64,000 bases of DNA. Origin: Zerene cesonia (taxonomy: Eukaryota; Arthropoda; Insecta; Lepidoptera; Pieridae). The position numbers and the translations under genes were made by a program. Below, piece by piece: positions 34,564 through 45,017 of the stretch (its first letter is position 1; the number at the start of each line of letters is the position of its first letter). The stretch is from contig NC_052110.1 in assembly GCF_012273895.1 (NCBI RefSeq), positions 4,898,001 to 4,962,000 on the forward strand, read 5' to 3'. The notes under the pieces are model-generated. The model saw only the letters and a list, made by a program, of their open reading frames with translations. It was not told where the DNA came from and made no database searches.

Positions 34564-34851
34564 TTACTCCTTAATTGTGAAGTACGTATAAACTAAATCC
34601 AATCTAACACATCAATAACCCTCGCTTTATTTACAAGCACACTAAATGCTGTAAATCTAATTCAGCTTGCGGGAAAGTTGCTTGATTTTATTGCCCGCCC
34701 GTCTCCATTGAATCGTTTAACGGCTACGCCTGTTCAATTAAAATCAAATTTACTCCCCTTCTTTGATAAGTGACACGAAAAGTCGCCATCTCTTGATTTA
34801 TGTTGTATTCACATACTTCGGTAAGATTTAGTACATAAGAGAAAAAGAATG
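34564..34851. other. unique GC-balanced sequence right of gap 1
   Basis: Repeat-free, with CAGCTTGCGGGAAAGTTGC and TTATTGCCCGCCCGTCTCC. May be regulatory; no gene. Confidence 0.3.
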
Positions 34852-35001
34852 TTCTTCGCCCTTGGTGCATACAAGTCTATGTCAGTCAGTGAAATTGCAG
34901 CTTTCTAATAGGGAAATAATTTTTGCAATCGGTCCAGCAGTTTTTACGTAAAACATTACAAACATACAAAAGAACAAAAAGTTCCTCTACATAATTGTAG
35001 A
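34852..35001 (-). mobile_element. family B Helitron-like copy, degenerate
   Basis: CTTCGCCCTTGGTGCAT, TATGTCAGTCAGTGAAATTG, CAGCTTTCTAATAGGGAAAT, GCAATCGGTCCAGCAGTTTT and GTTCCTCTACATAATTGTAGA follow the family order. The CTAG tip is missing. Confidence 0.7.
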
Positions 35002-35104
35002 TAAACAATATTACACATTTGTAAATAAAACTTGCGTAATATTACCTCTTATCACTATATCAAATTAACCTTATCACAATTAATCGATTTTTTTTCATTT
35101 GCAG

Positions 35105-35158
35105 GTAAATACAAAAAACAAAAATCGCTGGTGATTTCTATTAAGATATTCAAAACTG
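35105..35158 (+). other. candidate 54-nt small exon or recursive-splice exon
   Basis: ATTTTTTTTCATTTGCAG ends at 35104, a strong pyrimidine tract and acceptor; the next bases GTAAAT themselves look like a donor. A consensus donor GTAAGTGAT begins at 35159. Only one frame is open: the first two bases finish a codon, then KYKKQKSLVISIKIFKT, leaving one base. That is the same phase as the 51-nt candidate at 3626, so the two could be spliced in frame across about 31 kb (junction codon GGT, Gly). Alternatives are a ratchet-point exon skipped in the mature mRNA, or chance. Confidence 0.4.
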
Positions 35159-35167
35159 GTAAGTGAT

Positions 35168-35376
35168 TCTACGCCGTACAATCATTTAGATTTGAATTAA
35201 GATTGCTACAAATTGATGAGAAACAGGAATATTAGTTTTTGATAGCGCTATAATGTGTGGTTTGTTTGTTTTATTGTAGATTTATGTTCATGTGAGCTGT
35301 TGAGACCGTTGTTATATTGGTTTAAGGTTAGATATGGGTAAATTAGATATATAATCACAAAGAATTGAATTTGAGT
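35168..35376. other. sequence after the 54-nt candidate exon
   Basis: Unique, AT-rich; nothing else recognised. Confidence 0.3.
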
Positions 35377-35636
35377 GTGGGAGTCGAGCACGCTTCGGCA
35401 CGAATTGGGCCAGCTCGCACCGGGGAAGTGCCCGATCCTCCAAAGAAGAGGTGCTGTGTTTCGTTCAGTGAGTGAGGAGCCAGACCGTTTCCTTTTTCTT
35501 AGTCTTCCCATTAATTTTATTATTTCTTCAATCCTGTCTGCAACCTTTCCCATAGAAAGTCGGCATTCCATTTGTAAAGGCGTATAGCGGTGGTTGCGCT
35601 ATCAAACGACCCGCCAGCTTCATTGCCGACGATGAC
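35377..35636 (+). mobile_element. poly(A) retroposon relative, degraded
   Basis: GTGTGGGAGTCGAGCACGCT, CGGCACGAATTGGGCCAGCT, CGCACCGGGGAAGTGCCCG, GTGCTGTGTTTCGTTCAG, GTCGGCATTCCATTTGTAAA and GACCCGCCAGCTTCATTGCC align in order with 21727-22072, with internal losses including the second stem-loop arm and the A tail. The predicted 107-residue minus-strand product is an artefact of this repeat. Confidence 0.8.
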
Positions 35637-35717
35637 TTTGAATTGAAGTTATTTAACAAAAAGTCACTATAGAGCACTATTTTCTTGTGTTTATTTTATG
35701 CGTGTATAATAAATTTA

Positions 35718-35869
35718 GAAATTCAAGACTTTTTAACGGATTTTAAACGCGATTTATTCGTTATATTATTTAACCCGATGTTTCGAACACTTTACAGCGA
35801 GCGCGGTCACACGCACGTTGTGCATAATGAATAAATCTCGTTAAAAACCGATTAAAAGTCTTTAATTTC
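35718..35869. mobile_element. fold-back MITE-like element with long inverted arms
   Basis: Left arm (35718-35764) and right arm (35824-35869) are inverted copies of about 46 bases with several substitutions: GAAATTCAAGACTTTTTAAC and so on against AAGTCTTTAATTTC. The middle contains TTAACCCGATGTTTCGAACA and CTTTACAGCGAGCGCGG. A second element at 54147-54258 carries the same middle in the opposite orientation and only one long arm. Class not determined; no transposase. Confidence 0.7.
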
Positions 35870-35942
35870 ACTAGGTATTCTTTTGTTTCTGTCATTGTAA
35901 AACATGTCTAATGTGACATTTTGAAGAATGGAAAAAATTTTA

Positions 35943-36014
35943 TCGCGAGGCGGGATTCGAACCCGCGTCTTATTGCCAAACCGTAGCAACGCCTAGCCTC
36001 TCGACCACTCGTGA
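35943..36014 (-). repeat. 72-nt tRNA-like sequence (SINE head or tRNA pseudogene)
   Basis: On the minus strand, 5' TCACGAG and 3' CTCGCGA form a 7-bp acceptor-like stem with one mismatch. An A-box-like TGGTCGAGAGG follows, and the T arm GCGGG-TTCGAAT-CCCGC is perfect. The anticodon arm pairs TTGCT with GGCAA around a 7-base loop ACGGTTT. The base in the position of the invariant U33 is C and the D arm is poor, so I do not call a functional tRNA. Most likely a SINE head or pseudogene; no CCA is encoded. Confidence 0.6.
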
Positions 36015-36105
36015 TTCCGCCACAGTAATCGAATTTTTCCTACTCTTTCCGATTTGTGCCAAAAGGACAAGCCACGCCATTTCAAAATTTCTCATTTATA
36101 AAGCA

Positions 36106-36305
36106 CTAGCTGCGCCCCGCGGTTTCACCCGCATAAGTCCGAATCCCGTAGGAATATTGGAATAAAAAGTTGCCTATATGTTATTCCAGTTGTCCAGCTG
36201 TCTACGTACCAAATTTCATTGCAATCGGTTCAGTAGTTTTTGCGTTAAAGAGCAACAAACACACACACATCCTTACAAACTTTCGCATTTATAATATTAG
36301 TAGGA
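36106..36305 (-). mobile_element. Lep1-type Helitron-like element, full length
   Basis: CTAGCTGCGCCCCGCGG at the left with hairpin GCGGTTTCACCCGC, complete interior and TAGTAGGA at the right. One clear 5' unit and a decayed second (AGTATGA). Confidence 0.93.
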
Positions 36306-37152
36306 AGTATGATAGTATAGTATATGATTTTAATGCTATAAAACTAAAAAAAATTAGACATGTGTAATGTCTTAAAATGTAACGGACATTTAAAAATGTT
36401 GCAACTTCTGCACTCGTTTTATACGTAAGAGTCCCTTAGTCCCTCTCTAAGTAATCCCTTCTGGGTTTTTAGTGCCGCTTAGTGCAAAAGCTTAATGACA
36501 CGACACGATGATTTTTGACACTTCATTATGCGTTTTAACCGATTATTTAAAAATGATAGAACTTCAGTTGCGATTTAGTTTTATTTCCTTGGATTATTGA
36601 TTTTTGACAATTTAAGTATCAATTTTATATATCTTTGATGTAACGATTTAATTTTTAAATCTTAAATTTGATATTGATCCATTTCTTTTTGTTTTACTAT
36701 TACATTTATTTTGTTTTACGACTCGTTTATTTTTTCTTTACACTTCCACCTAGCATGTTTACCAGCCGCAGAGTATGCACTCTCATCGCATCAATATGCT
36801 ATCGACTGAGTTGTTCCGTCTACAAATACATAACGAAAATCAAATACAACAAATTGAAATCTATCGGGGCTGCGCAAACAGACGTACCCGCGTAGGTATA
36901 TTGAGCGAAATTTAAAAGTAAAATATTTATTGTCTGCTCTGTGATATTGTTAACTCTACGTCGTCTTTACTTTATTATGTTCCGTTGTGTATTCGTTTTA
37001 TATCTTCAATAGATATTAATCGGTAAGGAATAGTAAATGATGATGTAGATGGATTCTCTGGTAGAGAGTTGGGAGTGTGATCGAGAGGTCTTGAAATGGA
37101 TTCTCGGTAGAAATAAAAAATTCAAACGAAATACTAAATCAAATTATACAAT
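36306..37152. other. unique sequence, no gene supported
   Basis: A 75-codon frame at 36668-36895 (+) has an initial hydrophobic Tyr/Phe-rich run that reflects T-rich DNA, then SRRVCTLIASICYRLSCSVY. I do not consider it a gene. Confidence 0.35.
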
Positions 37153-37327
<175 letters not shown>

Positions 37328-37527
37328 GTAGCGTAGCGTAGTACTTATACTGAAATAACTCGTTACAGCGGACGGATGAATCTCTCCTATAACACAGGAC
37401 ATCGCCTAGCATAGGAGACATTGTTCAAAATATCCCACTTAAATGTAACTATTGTATTATATTGTACGTAAGATAAGTCCAATTTTATGTACATGTTTTT
37501 TGTTGCCAAATAAAAAATATATTCTAC
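37328..37527. other. unique sequence between microsatellite and Lep1 copy
   Basis: GTAGC is tandemly repeated at the edge (GTAGCGTAGCGTAG). Nothing else seen. Confidence 0.4.
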
Positions 37528-37726
37528 TAGTTGAGCCCCGCGGTTTCACCCGCGTATGTCCGTATGCAATATCGGGATGAAAAGCAAGTTTTGCTTATAT
37601 GTTATTCCAGTTATCCAGCTATCTACGTAACAAATTTAATTGCAATCGGTTTCGTAGTATATGCGTCAAAGAGCAACATACACACACACACATTTACAAA
37701 CTTTGACATTTATAATATTAGTAGGA
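37528..37726 (-). mobile_element. Lep1-type Helitron-like element, full length
   Basis: CTAGTTGAGCCCCGCGG at the left and TATTAGTAGGA|T at the right. The interior has a small rearrangement: GTATGCAATATCGGGATGAA, then GCAAGTTTTGC, replacing the usual CCCGTAGGAATATC segment. Confidence 0.9.
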
Positions 37727-37935
37727 TTAATTAATTATTATTATTACTAATTATGATTATAAAGTAAAGAAAGTCAGATGGAAAATGCATCTAGACCATA
37801 TCCAATGGGTTAATTTGCCCCACGATAATTCCGTTTCAAAGTATTTAGCGTATATACATAAAAACATATTTTTTTTAATGTCCATTGAAGTAAGGGAAGG
37901 AGGTCACGAGCAAGGGGCATTGTTAGTCAAGTGTT

Positions 37936-37985
37936 GGAAATGTAGGGTTAAATGAATGAATAAATCTCGTTTAAAATCCAGTTTA
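37936..37985. repeat. fragment of the fold-back MITE family
   Basis: GGAAATGTAGGGTTAAATGA then ATAAATCTCGTTTAAAATCC match the middle-to-arm part of the elements at 35718 and 54147. Confidence 0.5.
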
Positions 37986-38817
37986 TGTTACACATTATAG
38001 TGGGAATAGATATAATTTATCTGTTTGTATAAAACCCGATATGAAATTACTTAACCGATTTTCATGGTGTTTGCACAGGTTTAACTTATGTTTATGTGAA
38101 CTGGATAACCAGATAAATATAGGAAGTCTATTATTACTTTGTTAATAACGGGGATCTGATCTGTGACCACAATTAATCTAGGATTCTTAGATTCTAGACA
38201 ACTACAAATCAAGTCCGGTTGGATCATTGTAAAATAGTTCGATTATAAAAAGAAACGTTAACTATAATGTTCTAAAAAGTCTTATATAATTTTAAAATTT
38301 CAAGTTCTACTTTTATAATCTTTTTCATGTTTATGAGGTTTGAGTACAAAGGGTTGTCCTGCAGTCAATTTGTAGGATATTTTAAATTTATGTACCAGAT
38401 TGTATCCACATAGTATAATATTTTAGTTATTTGCCATACCAGTGAGTACTTTATTTTAATTATATAGTATATCGTACTGTTATTATTTTCCTTAATCCCC
38501 TTTACTTGGTATCGGCACGTACGGAAGTATACGTTTTCCTGTTTTTTACGGAACAGACTTTAGTTTAATATCGATTTTCTTTTGGATTCTGTTCTCATAA
38601 AGTTTGTTCTTATCGTTTTTTTTTATTTTGATGTGTGACTTATTCTTTTTAAGATACATTTTAGTGTTGTGTAGCTGTTTTTTGTCATATATATAGACAT
38701 ACCTTAGACCTTTCTAATTTTCTTAATCGATAGAAATTTATTGATTCTGATATTGACATAATACTAAAGATTAGATAATGCTAATTGACATAATTGTCAA
38801 TATTAGTATCAGGTACA
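37986..38817. other. AT-rich sequence, weak repeat traces
   Basis: About 38015-38110 has AAATTACTTAACCGATTTTC, a phrase common to the Helitron-like repeats, but no edges can be set. No gene. Confidence 0.3.
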
Positions 38818-39021
38818 TCCTACTTCCTACTAATATTATAAATGCGAAAGTTTGTAAGGTGTGTGTGTTTGTTGCTCTTTTACGCAAAATCTACTGAAAC
38901 GATTGCAATGAAATTTGGTACGTAGACAGCTGGACATCTGGAATAGCATATAGTCAGCTTTTTATCCCGCTGTTCCTCCGGGATACAGACGTACGCGGGT
39001 GAATCCGCGGGGCGCAGCTAG
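38818..39021 (+). mobile_element. Lep1-type Helitron-like element, full length
   Basis: A|TCCTACTTCCTACTAATAT start (two 5' units), hairpin region GCGGGTGAATCCGC and CTAG|T at 39021. Confidence 0.93.
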
Positions 39022-39946
39022 TCATGCATGTACTCGTATTTACAATAAAATCCTTAATAACCGTATAAAATAATTTAGAACGGTTAAAGGCCGCCAAACT
39101 AATTACACGACACAAAATCAAAGGTCCACCTCAAATAAAGGCGAAATTAGCAATCTTATTAAGCCCGGTTTACACTGTTAATCAGCTAAGTTCCACTGGA
39201 CGTAATTCGCGTCTCCGCTGAAATACGGGCGAACGTGCCACAGTGCCTGCACACACGATTGTATTAAAGGATTTGCTTCGTTGTTCTGTATTTTTCTTGC
39301 AATTGAAACTAGTTCTTAGTGCTGATATATTGAACGATGAAATTGATTTGATGATGGAATTTAAAGCGTATTACACTGGGTTAGTAGTGTTTTGACATTT
39401 TCTATGTATATAGGTTGTAAATGTAGTTTTCTATGATAATCTTTTACACTGTTATCTCAACACTTATTTCAATAATTTTATATTTATGTTTATTTATTCT
39501 TACCATAGAAAAGAATCGATTTATATTTAAATCTATAGAAGAATGGACTTTGTTGTTGCGGTAGGGAACATTCCTTAATCAATTTCACCTGTTTCAAATT
39601 AATACTATACGTAAATGAAAAAAAAGGTGTGTGTGCGATTCGCACACGATAGAAGTGAAACTTCAGGAACTCGACAAAAGAATGAGATGAATAAATATAA
39701 AATATAAAATAGTATGTATATTTCTGTCTCATTCTTCGCCGGCTTCATTCTACACATTTTTGTATTTGTGTCTCTTACCTGTCGTTTTTTCTGTTGCATC
39801 AGGTTTGTAATCACAACGATTCTAAAGAAGTTTCACTTCAATAAAAGCGTAGGATGTCAAATCGTGCTATATAAGCGTATTTAAGTAACACAATCGTCTA
39901 ATATACCCAAAGTAGAGTAAATTTTAATGTTTGTACGTATCTTATA
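39022..39946. other. unique sequence, partly GC-balanced
   Basis: 39060-39260 is repeat-free and richer in GC (TAAGCCCGGTTTACACTG, GTAATTCGCGTCTCCGCTG), possibly regulatory. On the plus strand TTTTTTCTGTTGCATCAG ends at 39800, a good acceptor but with no donor close by. No gene supported. Confidence 0.3.
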
Positions 39947-40105
39947 TCTACACTAATATAACAAATAGGGAACTTGTGTATTTTTGCATGTTTGGATTGT
40001 GTTTTGGACTGATTTCATAAATTATTTCACTATTAGAAAGCTGCAACTTTACTGATTTACATAAGTTATCAATGTACCACAGGCAAAGCCGGAGCAAACA
40101 ACTAG
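39947..40105 (+). mobile_element. family B Helitron-like element, both tips present
   Basis: Starts TCTACACTAATATAACAAAT and ends GGCAAAGCCGGAGCAAACAA followed by CTAG|T. The GGC/GCC mini-hairpin just before the CTAG tip gives this family the Helitron 3' plan. Reference copy for family B in this window. Confidence 0.75.
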
Positions 40106-40410
40106 TCAGTACTAAAGAGCAAAGCTATGCGACTAGTGACTTACGAATACTACTCATACATTTGAACATGCATATTTTTCGATCATAAATTACTACCGCA
40201 TCTTATTTTATCCAGTGACTAAGCAAGTTCACTTTCAGTCGAAAACCAGTTCTAGGACACGGTTTTGCATACGATTCGTTCTAGTACTGGTATATTTATC
40301 GCTGCAATGGTTACCCAATGCTGTTACGATGTTGTGTGATTTATAGTCGAATTGTTGACGTTAATAACTTCAGTTGGATATACTCATTGTGAAATAGCAT
40401 GTCTTAATAG
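40106..40410. other. unique sequence
   Basis: Nothing recognised. Confidence 0.35.
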
Positions 40411-40499
40411 ACTGACCGCCTTGGTACAGTGGTTAAAACGGGGGTGTAGAATCAATGGGTCCTGGGCTCGATTCCCAGTGTTCAATATTACTTTAAAGA
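40411..40499 (+). repeat. tRNA-derived SINE head
   Basis: TGGTACAGTGG (40422-40432) and GGGCTCGATTCCCAG (about 40464-40477) are A- and B-box-like with tRNA spacing. The 5' GACCGCC(T)TGGTACAGTGGTT is nearly identical to the head at 9083, so the two are one SINE family. A family C Helitron-like element follows directly. Confidence 0.7.
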
Positions 40500-40649
40500 T
40501 CCTTACCAATATTATAAATGCAATATTATCTCTGTTTATCTCTTCATGTCTGTACCACCGAACCTGTTTGGGACAAATTTGGAACAGAGATAGTATTATA
40601 CCCGAGAAAGCATATATGATACGGGCCAAAGTCTCGAGCAGAAAGCTAG
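40500..40649 (+). mobile_element. Helitron-like family C element
   Basis: Starts A|TCCTTACCAATATTATAAA and ends CTCGAGCAGAAAGCTAG|T. Start and tip obey the TC...CTAG rule, but the interior (TCTCTGTTTATCTCTTC, ACCTGTTTGGGACAAATTT) differs from Lep1 and family B. Related copy at 41127-41319. Confidence 0.7.
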
Positions 40650-41126
40650 TTTATTATTGTTTTAATAAACTAAGTACTTATTTTACCTGATAATCATATT
40701 CCTACATTATTTTCATATCATATTATACTGTAAAAAATGTGTACCTAATACCTACATCTATACTTATTATGTAGAATTAATTCTCATATATTAACTTTAA
40801 TTCTGTCATATTTTCATTCACGTCTCATGTATTTTTCGATATTCAAAACATAAGTAACTGGCGCAGTATGTCATTCACCAGATATCTAGGAACGAAGTTT
40901 GTCCCTCTTCCCGTCTCGAAACTAACCGAAAACAAATGTCATGCACAATATTGTTGGAAATCACAAAAATCACATCTGCAAGTTATCCATGCCAAGACGA
41001 ATTTTCAATAAAAACTTCGCTGTAAACTTTCCAAGTTTCGTGTTCGGTCACACTTACTGCCTGAAAAGTTATTGTGGTTTATATTTGATTTCAGATAATC
41101 TGATTTCAAATCTATTTTTACTCTTT
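40650..41126. other. unique AT-rich sequence
   Basis: A 72-codon frame at 40941-41159 runs into the next repeat; not supported as a gene. Confidence 0.35.
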
Positions 41127-41319
41127 ACTATTATTATAGACATATATAGACAAACGTGAAAGGAATATCTGTGTGTTCGTCTGTATGTCTGTCTCTTGTT
41201 CGCACCTCTGCCACTGACCCGATTGGGATGTAATGTGTACATAGATAGTTTGAGACTCGAGAAATGACAAAGGATAGTTTTTATTCAAGAAATGAGCGAA
41301 GCCGCGGGCAGAAAGCTAG
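41127..41319 (+). mobile_element. Helitron-like family C element, second copy
   Basis: GTGTGTTCGTCTGTATGTCT, CACTGACCCGATTGGGATGT, TGAGCGAAGCCGCGGGCAG and AAAGCTAG|T. The end GCAGAAAGCTAGT is identical to that at 40637-40650. A GCCGCGGGC hairpin core precedes it. Confidence 0.65.
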
Positions 41320-43959
41320 TAATAAGTAATATGAGTATACAAGTAATCTGTTAATATTGAATGAATTGTTATTCGACTTATACTATTATTTTGTTAGGCT
41401 TTTATTAATGCCAATAAAAGTTCTACGCAAAACCGAGCATAATATGATTTATTTCGTAATTATAATGATATTATGTTTATATATTTGTATATAAGCAATG
41501 TTTAGTATATATGAATTTTAGCCAATATAATAAGCAATGTATCTATCTTATATTCTTATAACGTTCTAACGAAACGTCCTTGAGTTTTCATAATTTCGCC
41601 CAAGGACAGGACCAAGAGAATTGTAAACACCTAAAATGAAATTTTTTTGAACTACCGCATTATTTGTACAATTTTTATATAGGAGAGAATATCCTTGTAT
41701 AAGTGTTATCAAGTCTAGTATCTACGTAGTTTAATTAGGTCCGTTATACTTCAAGCTTCTTAGAAGAATAGCTCTTGATAGGAGGTGAGTCACCTCTGGA
41801 GTTACGCAACTCTTCATAAAGATAAAGTTATACAAGAGCGTACCTTATTATTAAATTTTATGTACAAGCCATATTATTTAACCCTGCGAGAGGAAAGGGC
41901 AAAAATCTTTGTACTTAATTACTACGCCTTTTTTTGAGAATTGGATTTTTAATCAACTAGCCGCTTAATCTGGCTTTGTACGGATTGACACGAGTAAATA
42001 AAAGTAGAATATATGTTTTGCAGTAAATGACATTTTGTTTTTATTTAATTTAATTATTATTTATAGCAAAATAATATTTTTAATCGCGCATAGTGCTTAA
42101 ATTAATTATAACACACAATCAAATAAAAATAAAATCTTTCCTCTTCCTGTCAAAAAAAAAAAAAAATTCGATTAATAATAAGAATCGATTTCAGAATAAG
42201 ATGAAGAATTTGCGTTTAATTTCCCAGAATTTCGTGCAAATACCAATAAAACTTATGGTCGATTTTATCTCGATAATGATATAGATTAAGATAGAGTCTA
42301 AATTGATTATAGGTTTATAACAATGATGACTTAGAAAGTAGAGCATGATTCGACAAATCCATGGCCCAGCTGTCGTCTATAAATGGTAATCAATAAATAA
42401 TTTTCATATCGAACATTTGTTATTTAAATAGTCTAAAGGTATTAAATATATTTTAAATTAGATATATTTATTAAAACTGCATTCAATTCCTTCCAGTAGC
42501 AATTTCCTGGCGTATACTTATAAAGAGAGAGAAAAATAAATGTTGGCCTTTTCTTCATATAAGTCTTTGTAGATATTTCTTACTTGTGTGCTTGGGCATC
42601 ATCGCATATTGGCGATAAGGCTGCCACTTAAAAATTGGATATTTTATGGTAAGTTTTTATATCTTTATTCCTAATGTAGGTCCTACAATATATATATACA
42701 TATATATGAACATACATCGCCTTATTACAAGCATAGGCATGGGAAAATAGCACTCTAAGCCCACTAAATGACAATTTTTGTTCAATGCAGCAGTACGTGG
42801 CTTTACCGTGCTAATGTTCATCTTAATGGCTTCTCTCCAGGTCGTTGTCCTTGTGAACTATGGGTAATGATTTTTTCGTTCTTAATTGACATGTTTTTGT
42901 GGACTCGCGGTAACTGTGACTAAACTCTTGAAATAGGAATATTTTAATGGGTAAGGTTTTTTTTCTACTGGATCATAATGTATTTTTAGTTCCAATTGTT
43001 ACACAGTGCTGATGGTAATGGTTTATGATAAAAATGTTAACTAAACTATCTACTTATCTAAGGGTGAATTAGCAAGGAAATGAACAATTTAAATAAAAGG
43101 AAAATATAAGTTTTGAATTTCCTTCTATTAGTCTCTTCTTCCAAAATATCTATAATTCATTAAGATTTTGTTAAGTGTAAATTCTGAAATATTATATTAT
43201 CTTGTTTGTTAGTATCATCGCATGTATACTCGAATCTCGAATTTTTATTAGGTTCGTCGTCATCGTATACTCGAATTTTTATTAGGTCCAATATAATTCG
43301 TTACGTTTTATTATACTGACTGAGAGATAAGTGAAACAATTATTGCTTATAAGTCTGGCAGCATTCCATTTGCACAAAGCCAGGACTGCGCCAGCGTCTA
43401 AGATACAGAGATAAGCTCCGAACATTTCCGAAGACGCTCGAAGCACACTCGACCGTAGGAAGGTCATTCAACGCTCATAGTATCTGTCCCTTATCAACCC
43501 ACGCGCCTCCCCTATTCTCTATCTCTTCCCTCATGAATATTTAACCCGCACTTATGCATGATTTACTATATTGTTGCATTATTAACTAGATCACGGAGTC
43601 AATGGAATAGATTGGCTTAATAGACCCATTTATCATAAAAATGTAATATATTGTTATCGAGGAATAAATGAATATTACGTAGATGCTTGGGTCAAATGAA
43701 TTTATTGCTAGAAAGTAGAGATTTATTAATTCTCTTTGTTCGCTTTCAATGGAAAACAAATCTCAGTTAGTTGACTTTTATTTTGTATTTATGTTATGTG
43801 GAAAATGACTGAACTTTTTATTAATATCTATAATTGAGAAAATTAGAATTTTTATGTAGAATTGTTTTCAAAATGTAAACTTATCCTATTATTAGTCACT
43901 TATTATACTGAGGAAAGTATAAGTATCACATTGGTCTCAATGTGTAAATCTCTATTTAA
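41320..43959. other. mostly unique AT-rich sequence
   Basis: No gene. 41782-41796 is a perfect GAGGTGA-G-TCACCTC palindrome containing the AP-1-type core TGAGTCA. 43216-43288 holds a two-copy direct repeat (TATACTCGAA, TTTTTATTAGGT). An acceptor-like CTTCTCTCCAG ends at 42834, followed 23 bases on by a weak donor. Confidence 0.35.
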
Positions 43960-44390
43960 CGTCCATATTATGATAGCTACGTTCGAAAAAAGAACTTTCA
44001 TGCCGCCGCTCGACTTACCTGAAAAAACACATCAAAACTGACCAACTTTTTGATAACTTTTTGAGTTAATAAAAATAAAACGAATAGCGCCAGTTAAAAA
44101 TCAACCGGCCGCGGACAAACTGTTCAAGAGTGACGATTTTTTCGTGTAACTATTGTTTATTTTAAACCCATAACGGTGTAAAGCAGCGATAAAAAATGCC
44201 AACTCGTTAACGCGCTGATTAACCAAATTATGCACGCCCTGCTAATTTTTGAGTCATTAACCTAAACCTCTTTATAAATCGGTTGCCACGATCAAATTGG
44301 GTCCAAAGGTATTTTTTGCTTAAGCGGACAGGTATATAGAGCATTTTGTGATCGAGGATAATGAAACCCAAAAACTGTTTCCACCGAGGT
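43960..44390. promoter_or_regulatory. possible conserved noncoding block containing a minus-strand ratchet site
   Basis: Repeat-free and compositionally unlike its flanks (TCATGCCGCCGCTCGAC, CAACCGGCCGCGGACAAAC, CTCGTTAACGCGCTGATTAA, AAATTATGCACGCCCTGC), with several ATTA cores. On the minus strand it contains TGTGTTTTTTCAG directly followed by GTAAGTC (junction 44019/44018), a close match to the recursive-splicing consensus. Conservation cannot be judged from one sequence. Confidence 0.3.
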
Positions 44391-44945
44391 TTTTTCATCT
44401 TAATTAATAATTTATAATACCTGAGTTATCCGTATTATAAGAAATACTAAATAAATATACTAGATCAAGCTCACAAATTTATCAACCCATAAGCTAAATT
44501 TAATTAAGCCACAACAACAGAAGGATCTCAAAACGAATATTACACTCACAAAATAACATCATGCTTAATCATATTAATATTCCAATTCCAAGTACCTACG
44601 CTTCCAATAGCAAACTCAGTTACCGATCCCTATCCGAAATAGAATGTAAAATTGTACCATAGAGCGTTTGTCCCAGCTAGAACTCTACAGATATCGTCAA
44701 TCAATTACGGAATGTCACAATCATATATCATGCGCACGTCAGACATAGATTAAGATTGAGAATAATCGTAGTCTAGTCATTATGAGATAGTTTCGATAAG
44801 TTCACCTAAATTGCTTTTCGGTATGCATAGTTTGAGTGCAAGTTGATTCACTCGTTCACATGTATGGGGAGTGTGTAGCCTCACGTTTTCGTAAAAAACC
44901 GTTGATATTGAAGATACAGATGCTAATTTCATGAAATTTGTGCTT
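44391..44945. other. unique AT-rich sequence
   Basis: No gene or repeat recognised. Confidence 0.35.
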
Positions 44946-45017
44946 ATGGGCGGCGGAAATCATTTTCCATCAGATGAACCGCCTCTCGTTCGCCTAGTTA
45001 GCTATATAAAAAAAAAA
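44946..45017 (+). repeat. poly(A) retroposon tail
   Basis: ATGGGCGGCGGAAATCATTT, TCCATCAGATGAACCGCC, TCGTTCGCCTAGTTAGC, then ATATAAAAAAAAAA. It has the same plan as the 3' end of 21727-22072 (GGGCGG.GG, CATCAGG.GACCC, A tail) and is probably a related family. Confidence 0.65.

Noticed and set aside
33541..34596. Long open frames of about 350 residues across gap 1, and similar ones across gaps 2 and 3
   Set aside because: They consist almost wholly of N translated as X; only a few real codons lie at each end.
35943..36014. Functional tRNA gene
   Set aside because: C in the position of U33, poor D arm and an acceptor mismatch; kept as a tRNA-like repeat instead.
42824..42865. 23-nt microexon after CTTCTCTCCAG
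   Set aside because: The donor (GGTAATGAT) is weak and the interval too short to judge.
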